From Caprella mutica (taxonomy: Eukaryota > Arthropoda > Malacostraca > Amphipoda > Caprellidae): DNA of 64,000 nt. Positions 57,977 through 64,000 of the stretch are shown here, piece after piece (positions within the stretch are counted from its first letter, which is position 1; each line of letters starts with the position of its first letter). The translations under genes and the position numbers were made by a program. The stretch spans positions 239,877-303,876 of the forward strand of contig CANNZV010001178.1 in the NCBI GenBank assembly GCA_947561585.1, read 5' to 3'. The notes beneath the pieces were generated by a model, which saw only the letters and a program-made list of their open reading frames with translations, was not told the DNA's origin and made no database searches.

Positions 57977-58893
57977 GGTTCTAGGTAAATTGCTCGAAAA
58001 ACAATTGCTCGAATGAACAATTACTTGAAAAAACAATTGCTCGAAAGACAATTGCTCGAAAAACAATTGCTCGAACGAACAATTGCTCGAATTATCAAAT
58101 TGCTCGAATGAACAAAATTGCTCGAATTATAAAATTGCGCTGTTTTCGGTTTTATAAAAGTCAGTTATTCATGAAGTGGAGCTGCACCTAACAATCCTTG
58201 TTTCTTTTTAGTAATTGATCATTAATCATTCTATAAATAATTTTAATTATTACTCATTCTGCTAATCTTTTTTTTAGACCGTATGTGTCATCTCGTATGT
58301 AACATGTGAATTGGAATCATGTGGTGAATCACTACTATTCATGTTTTATAAATCATAAAACCCGAATTTTTTTGTAGATTTATTAAAACTCTGCCATAAC
58401 TTTGAATTATTTCACCAATTGAGGTACCACATACAGATAGGCTAGTAATAAATAGATTTTCGGGTTTTATGATAAAAAAAAACATAAATAGTAGTGATTC
58501 ACCACATGATTCCAATTCACATGTTACATACGAGATGACACAAACGGTCTAAAAAAGATTATGCAGAGTGAGTAATAATTAAAATCATTTATAGAATGAT
58601 TAATGATCAATTACTAAAAAGAAACAAGGATTGTTAGGTGCAGCTCCACTTCATGAATAACTGACTTTTATAAAATCGAAAACTGCCCAATTTTATAATT
58701 CGAGCAATTTTGTTCATTCGAGCAATTTGATAATTCGAGCAATTGTTCATTCGAGCAATTGTTCGTTCGAGCAATTGTTTTTCGAGCAATTGTCTTTCGA
58801 GCAATTGTTCTTTCGAGCAATTGTTCATTTGAGCAATTGTTTTTCGAGCAATTGTTTTCGAGCAATTGTCTTTCGAGCAATTTACAGGCTACC
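57977..58893. mobile_element. Foldback element with GAGCAATTGTTC words (917 bp), 9-bp TSD
   Basis: Left arm: GGTTCTAGGTAAATTGCTCG, then AACAATTGCTCGAA words to 58135, then unique arm sequence to about 58382. Right arm is the full inverse from about 58455 to 58893, ending CGAGCAATTTACAGGCTACC. Flanks ACCAATTAT (57968-57976) and ACCAACTAT (58894-58902) match in 8 of 9. The loop is about 70 bp, so nearly the whole element is one palindrome. ORFs within the arrays are by-products. Confidence 0.88.
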
Positions 58894-58902
58894 ACCAACT
58901 AT

Positions 58903-59579
58903 AGTGAGCATTCACCTTTATGTACTCAAACACTCTCTTGCATGACAGGATTGGAAAAAGCTCTAATACACTTTTGATACATTCGATGAAATGTTGATGA
59001 TATGAGTATCTTATCATTTATCACTTTCGTTTTTGTCTTATCGTATGTTATGTAAAAGTAAAAAACATAAAAAGACAGCTTCCATATCGGTTTTAAATTA
59101 AAATCATTATTACTTTTCAATGAGGACTGGTGCGCCTGCGTCAGCGGCTCGGTTAATAGGATTAACCCTAAGTTAGTATCATGAAATTAGAGTTAACAAG
59201 AAGATATTTCAATATACATGCAACAATGAATGTAGAATCTTCAGTAATTCATATACAGTGATGGTCTCAATTTTTGGTACGGTAGTGAATTATCTGGTTT
59301 TGCTTGAAAATATCTGAAAGAACAGGTCAAATATGAAAGAAAAATAAATAAATAAGAAGTATTTATCCGAGGTTGCATTTCTTCAACAGAGAAGTAGGGG
59401 GCAGAAAGAGGATTTTGTCAGACAGGAGTGAGGGGAAAGGTGGTGAGATTTTCCAAAAAAAATCCTTGTTCTACCACCAAAGACATAGTAGATGCGATGG
59501 CCTCTGAGATTGATGTATCGCAGAGAATATTTGGTAGAGTATATTGAAGAACATATCTCAAAGCATGTCATTCGAGGAA
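58903..59579. other. No recognisable gene
   Basis: AT-rich. The open frame 59383-59619 (-) overlaps the edge of a Tc1 relic and has no conserved motif. Confidence 0.4.
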
Positions 59580-60040
59580 GACATCTTTTTTTTAAACCTG
59601 CGCAATTGAAAACCCGCATATCGTTCGCAAATTTTCATTTTGACATAGATAGTTAATTCTGCAAGCACGCATTTTTGGCAGATGGGACTACGATTGAGTT
59701 GTTGGTCACAACAACAAAATGTCTGGTGAATCGAATCTCCTGAAGACTATCTTTCCGACTCTGAAACATGGAGGTATAACTCCAATGTTTTGGGGATATT
59801 TTGCATATTCTGGGACTGGAAAGTTTGCTAAGGTAAAAGGTATAATGAAGACAGAAAATAATGTCGATATTTTGAGCATAAAACATCAAAACTCTGCGAA
59901 AGAACTAATGCTTGGAAGCATAGTTCCAGATTAGCACAAAGCCAGTTACAGATAAACAAAATCAACATTTTGGAAGGACCATTACGAAGCCTCTACTTGA
60001 ATCTGATCGAGAATCTTTGGAGCCTCTTAAACATGGGTGG
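59580..60040 (+). pseudogene. Tc1-like (DD34E) transposase relic
   Basis: The + strand shows PTLKHGGITPMFWGYFAYSG and TGKFAKVKGIMKTENNVDIL, the middle part of a Tc1 transposase between the first and second catalytic Asp. Downstream in another frame is INILEGPLRSLYLNLIENLW, corresponding to the DLNPIENLW block with the catalytic Glu. The second Asp block is not intact. Terminal repeats are not recognised. It is a different Tc1 family from the copy at 1-1305. Confidence 0.7.
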
Positions 60041-60898
60041 TACCTAGGCAGCGCTGGCAGGTAACCACTCTGGACAGATGAATTTCAGAGGCTAAATGCT
60101 GCGGATTATACAATTCCCATATATTCATTACTGTATTTTAAGGTTTGCCAAACTCCAACAGAGTAATTAATTATTAATCCATCAGAAAAGACCACTTTTT
60201 CTCAATGTTATGAAGACATCTGACTCAAACTAGTAGAATGGTTCTGTCATGATGAATGGAAAAAGATTATAGAGAAAGACTGCACTAACCTGGTGGAAAA
60301 TTATAATAAACGTTTGAAACCGTTGGTACACAATTGATTTTTAGTCTCACCTTGCCAATATTTCTACCATGGGACTATTTAGTTCACTATGCTGTACGGG
60401 TACCAGTTTAATTATTAGTCTTTGTTTGCATTTCTACTGTCAACCATAATATTCAATACTTTATCACGGGAAAACGGATATATCAAATATCGTTCCAATA
60501 ATTATGCCGATCATTGTACGTATGTAGAGAGTTTCCTGTAATTCATAAGTATGTAGAATCATCACTATTACAAATATCTATGACCACATTTTCACATCAC
60601 AGGAAAAAATATACCGTATGAGTAAAAAAAAACGGGTACATGAACCACCGTATTCTTGAATGGTATTTCTTTGGCTAATGCAGAATTTTTGTCAGAGCCT
60701 ATAACCACATTATTCGTCTTGATAAATAAATTTCTCTACAGGGTGGGTGATCATTAGTAGAGGTTGGGGAAATCCAGATTGTGCGAGATATGTAATTGTT
60801 CAAGGATATTAAAAAAGGTTTGTTTACCCAGTATTTACATTGTTAAAGTAAAGGAACAATTGCATATTATGAAGATTTAATGTAAAACAGTATATATC
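60041..60898. other. No recognisable gene
   Basis: AT-rich sequence, probably partly Tc1 flank. Nothing else assigned. Confidence 0.4.
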
Positions 60899-60906
60899 AA
60901 AATAAC

Positions 60907-61797
60907 TAGAGCCCGTACTTTTAGGACCTATAAAAAAGGCATTTTAGGACCTAAAAAATGGCTTTTTAGGACCTATCAAAGCATTTTAGGACCTAAATAC
61001 AGCATTTTAGGACTTATGCATACACTTTTAGGATTAATAAATGGGTATTTACAACGAATAAATTAGCATTTTGAAATATAAAATTGACAGTTTTTAGTCC
61101 GTTTAAATGAAAAAAATAGTGAAAACAAATAAACAATTCATCCCTTAAAAATTCAATGAATCTAGTTTATAGTATATTTATTCAAATTTAACCTAAAAGT
61201 ATTATAAAAAATGGTTAGGTAAATTTAAATTCATTAAATGAAACTAATTCCAATATTAAATTCGAAATTTGTATTTATAGCAAACCTTCGTAGTAGACAA
61301 CCTCAGATTAAAGAAATCATACATTAGATAATTAGACCAATTAAGATACTCTGAAACTGTTGTACAGCAAAAACAACTTACAAGACAAAACACAATTTTT
61401 GTTGCCTGGCAGTTTTTCTATTGTAAATATTACAAATATCCCTAGGTTCTACATATATCGCTCTTTGAATAGTTTATTATTCACTATTTTATGCATGTCA
61501 GAGTCTGTGCTAAAAAATTGATGCAAAGAATCACAGAAAACTAGATACAGTGGTGACTATACTAATTCTTGAAGTAATATAAGTAGTTTATTGGAGTAAT
61601 AATTACAGATTTTAATTGAATTATAACGTTCTATAAATTTGTCAAAATAACCCATCAACTTTACCGACTTACCAAATTATTTAATAATATAAAAAGCCCA
61701 AAATAAGACTTTGCGTCATTTTACGAGTTTATGATATTTTAGGACTTTATGGCATTTATGGCATTTTAAGGACTTTATGACATTTGTCCGGGCTCTA
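60907..61797 (+). mobile_element. hAT MITE copy 3 (891 bp), 8-bp TSD AAAATAAC
   Basis: Termini are TAGAGCCCGTAC and GTCCGGGCTCTA. Exact duplication AAAATAAC at 60899-60906 and 61798-61805. It is about 90 percent identical to copy 2, including both word arrays and the block TTGCCTGGCAGTTTTTCTAT. Confidence 0.92.
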
Positions 61798-61829
61798 AAA
61801 ATAACCATTATCCCTAATTTTTTTAATAC

Positions 61830-62170
61830 ATTATTGCACTCATTTTCTGGCTGCTTCCATTGATATTTTGATCACGTCAGAAATAGCCCTCAAGAAATCC
61901 ACTCTATGTATTATTCGTTCCTTGTATTGATTCAGATTAATATGTGGGGAAAAGCATACATTATTCACAAATAAGTCCACATGGAAAAATTGCCAACAGT
62001 TAAATCTAGGCTTCTCGGAGGCCATGAAATGGCATGATCCTCGGCAAATACTTTATGTTCAAACCTTCCCTCAGTTGTTCCTTGGCAATAAGTGTTCTGT
62101 GAACTGGACACCATCCTGCATCCACTATACCCGATTTAGAGCTTCTCCATAAATAGGTCTTAGCTCTGGA
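61830..62170 (-). pseudogene. mariner-type transposase C-terminal relic
   Basis: On the minus strand: NNWIIPELRPIYGEAL, WMQDGVQFTEHLLPRNN (second Asp block), then WQFFHVDLFVNNVCFSP, which corresponds to CDFF-W-x-L-K-x-x-V in the block with the third Asp (here damaged), and INLNQYKERIIHRVDFLRAI. The order and words fit a mariner-like (long-spacing DDxD) transposase. Only about 110 codons remain, with stops. Confidence 0.6.
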
Positions 62171-62399
62171 ATTATCCATTTATTCAACTAAGGCTTTTTA
62201 AAGTCATGCTTATTGTCGAAGATAAAACCTACTCTTTTAACCCTAATGAGTTTGACAATCAAAATGTACGGGAAGGTTTTACTATATGTTTAAAAAACAC
62301 ATGTCTTATTTATAAAAATACGGTATTGTATTTTCCACAAGTTGTTAGAATAAATGCTAAACTAATTTGTACCAAATTTCAAGTAAAAATATTGAAGAC

Positions 62400-63094
62400 A
62401 TAAGAACATATAAGTGATTGGGTGGAGTGTGACCCAATCACAGATCGCACATGTATGTGTACTCAATGAAAACGTGGACTGGAGTACGTGGAATGGCTAA
62501 CCAAACTGTATTTAAACGTTGACACACGTCACCATAGTACAATTAATTTCCTCATTTACGTGATTTACGCTGATTTTCACCGATGCCAAAATATTTTTAA
62601 ACTCTTAAATACAAAAATAGATTTGGAATTTGGAAAAAGTTAAGAAAGGATGGTGAATTTAAAGGAATAACATGAGAGATAAAAAGTTATCTAAAAATAG
62701 ATGTGCTTAGAAAACAAAAGTCTTGAAATTTGGTTTAAGAAGAAGGGTTTGAAATAAATTTGCGCAGGAGCAGTTTCGGCACTTTTTACTTATGATCACT
62801 TTGTGGAAAATCTATTATGAATATAAAATATAACGATAAATGTGGTTATAGCTGAAAAATATCTACATTAAACAAAAAAGGTGTCAGAATTAACTGCCAG
62901 CTATGGAATAATCAAACAGCTGAAACTGATAAATATAAATTATAATCATTTCTGTCAAATTTTGTGAATTTAAATATTTTTTTAAGTTATAAGCTAATGT
63001 ATATAAAGCTATTTATTGAAATAAAATATTAAATGAATGATTGCCGTCATTGTAATCATTCACATTCTTCACACAGACTCAGTATAAGTCTCAC
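62400..63094. other. No recognisable gene
   Basis: AT-rich. No feature except a possible continuation of the intron next to the exon candidate at 63095. Confidence 0.35.
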
Positions 63095-63211
63095 CTGATA
63101 AACTTGTAGATTTGTCCCTTTCCCGAAGTGAATAGCATCCTGGTAATCTTGGTTAATGTTTAATGCCACTCTTTCTAAATTGAAGATTTTAACTCTTGTT
63201 CCATCTAGTTC
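63095..63211 (-). CDS. Isolated exon candidate, gene unknown
   Basis: 117 bases between the acceptor TTCTTATTCTACCAG and the donor CAG/GTGAGA on the minus strand. It is open in only one frame (phase 0 at both ends). It encodes ELDGTRVKIFNLERVALNIN then QDYQDAIHFGKGTNLQVYQ. I do not recognise the family and could not align it with CASD1's luminal domain. It is on the same strand and upstream of the CASD1-like exons, but its phase does not join directly to 50252, so further exons would be needed between them, or it belongs to another gene. Confidence 0.4.
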
Positions 63212-64000
63212 CTGGTAGAATAAGAATCTTATAAAGTAGAAAACGAAAAGAATATTATCGAAATACTTTCAAAAAGAGAAATCGTACTAGCTCAAACATC
63301 GTACATTCCTAATTTAATTTTATCACCAGACTTTCATCCTATAGAAAATATATGTAGAAAATGATAGATTTACCAAATATTGAATATATTGAATTATTAG
63401 AATTGTTTGGGAAAGTATTTAGACCCATTAAATCATACCTCACGAGCGATATCATTAATAACATTGATATGCGCATTATTCATATGCACTGAATATTTGT
63501 GTTGTCGAGGGTTCAGAGCCGCAGCGATCTTCCATAAAATTGTAGTTTTGTTTTTTAATTTACTTGCCATCTGGAATAAGAACTCATTTGCAATCTATTT
63601 TATCTTTTTTTTCAATATTGGAAGTATCGCCTACTTAGAAGAATTTATTCAATATATTGAATTTGAATTATGTATTTCAATAATTGTAGTTTTAATAAGA
63701 CTTATATCTAATTAAAGTCATCCAGTTCCCTACAACATTTTATATTTGACACTGATTATTATAATGGGCGATATTAGGTGAATATAATCTTAGGTTTTAA
63801 TGATTTATCTTGAAATGTTTTCTTGATAAGTAAATTATTAGTAGCAACATACAGCGTACATTAAGTAACAACAAAAAATATAAGTTCATCCTCTTATAGT
63901 AATGTCATTAAAAATATATATAAAGTATCTATTTATTATATCTATGGATTAAAATTACCTGAATTACATTCTTCAGATCTATTCGAAACTGGTCATAAAT
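63212..64000. other. No supported gene
   Basis: The + frame 63407-63715 is hydrophobic but AT-rich and without known motifs. Upstream, 63290-63360 reads SPDFHPIENI in one frame and could be a Tc1 scrap. Not enough to call. Confidence 0.35.

Noticed and set aside
58634..58977. Overlapping ORFs with NNCSNEQLLER and SNCSFEQLFF repeats
   Set aside because: Products of the GAGCAATTGTTC word array in the foldback arm, on both strands.
62206..62403. 65-codon ORF following the mariner relic
   Set aside because: No motif, no splice or promoter context; length expected by chance.
63290..63360. Tc1 fragment SPDFHPIENI
   Set aside because: Only ten residues resemble the DLNPIENL block and no other Tc1 motif is nearby; too little to call.
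63407..63715. 102-codon hydrophobic ORF as a membrane protein
   Set aside because: AT-rich composition gives hydrophobic codons by chance. No conserved motif, and the region looks like decayed repeat.

Overview
The window is eukaryotic: AT-rich, with spliced genes and dense, nested transposable elements. Nothing bacterial (operons, Shine-Dalgarno sites, CRISPR) is visible. The mix of Tc1/mariner, maT-like DD37D, pogo, hAT, piggyBac-like and gypsy elements suggests an arthropod. A caligid copepod is my guess, but the sequence alone does not prove it.

Only one conserved host gene is clear. It is the C-terminal, membrane-embedded acyltransferase half of a CASD1-like sialic-acid O-acetyltransferase on the minus strand. 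Eight exons run from 50252 down to a stop codon at 28187. One intron (29028-47425, 18.4 kb) holds most of the repeats in the middle of the window. The exons for the luminal N-terminal domain were not found and may lie beyond 64000. A C2H2 zinc-finger gene at 24360-25379 (+) is broken by a 23-nt duplication, a 1-nt deletion and a stop in a zinc-binding codon. One isolated exon candidate at 63095-63211 (-) is unidentified.

Layout: 1-4793 is an inverted duplication carrying decayed Tc1 copies, with a TTAA-flanked piggyBac-like element at its exact centre. 4802-5710, 7254-7649, 16780-17732 and 60907-61797 are copies of one hAT MITE family; three have perfect 8-bp target duplications. 7652-13682 is a pogo-like element interrupted by a gypsy retrotransposon (9226-13610) with apparently identical LTRs but broken gag-pol. 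13784-15031 is a DD37D mariner relative, and 20633-21058 is its deletion derivative. 15490-18900 looks like the 3' half of another retroelement. 32880-37960 is a decayed RNase H-bearing non-LTR retrotransposon containing a mariner and a foldback element. 38166-41558 is two hAT-like elements in inverted orientation sharing 8-bp duplications. 41960-46551 is a 2.3-kb tandem duplication. 50891-58893 is a stack of TIR elements, a second pogo copy and foldback elements.

The most unusual feature is a set of foldback elements. Their arms are arrays of short, imperfect 10-20 bp words. The words differ completely between families, yet the elements share one design: termini beginning GG (often GGTTCTAGGT), inverted word arrays, and about 9-bp near-perfect target duplications. 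Examples are 29237-32558, 30349-31930, 34820-35062, 45826-46789, 55482-55952 and 57977-58893. The duplication length points to Mutator-like mobilisation. Other notable points are a gypsy element whose primer-binding site is complementary to its own LTR (possible self-priming), and a 47-bp array that repeats a CASD1 exon end plus its GTAAGT splice donor about a dozen times.
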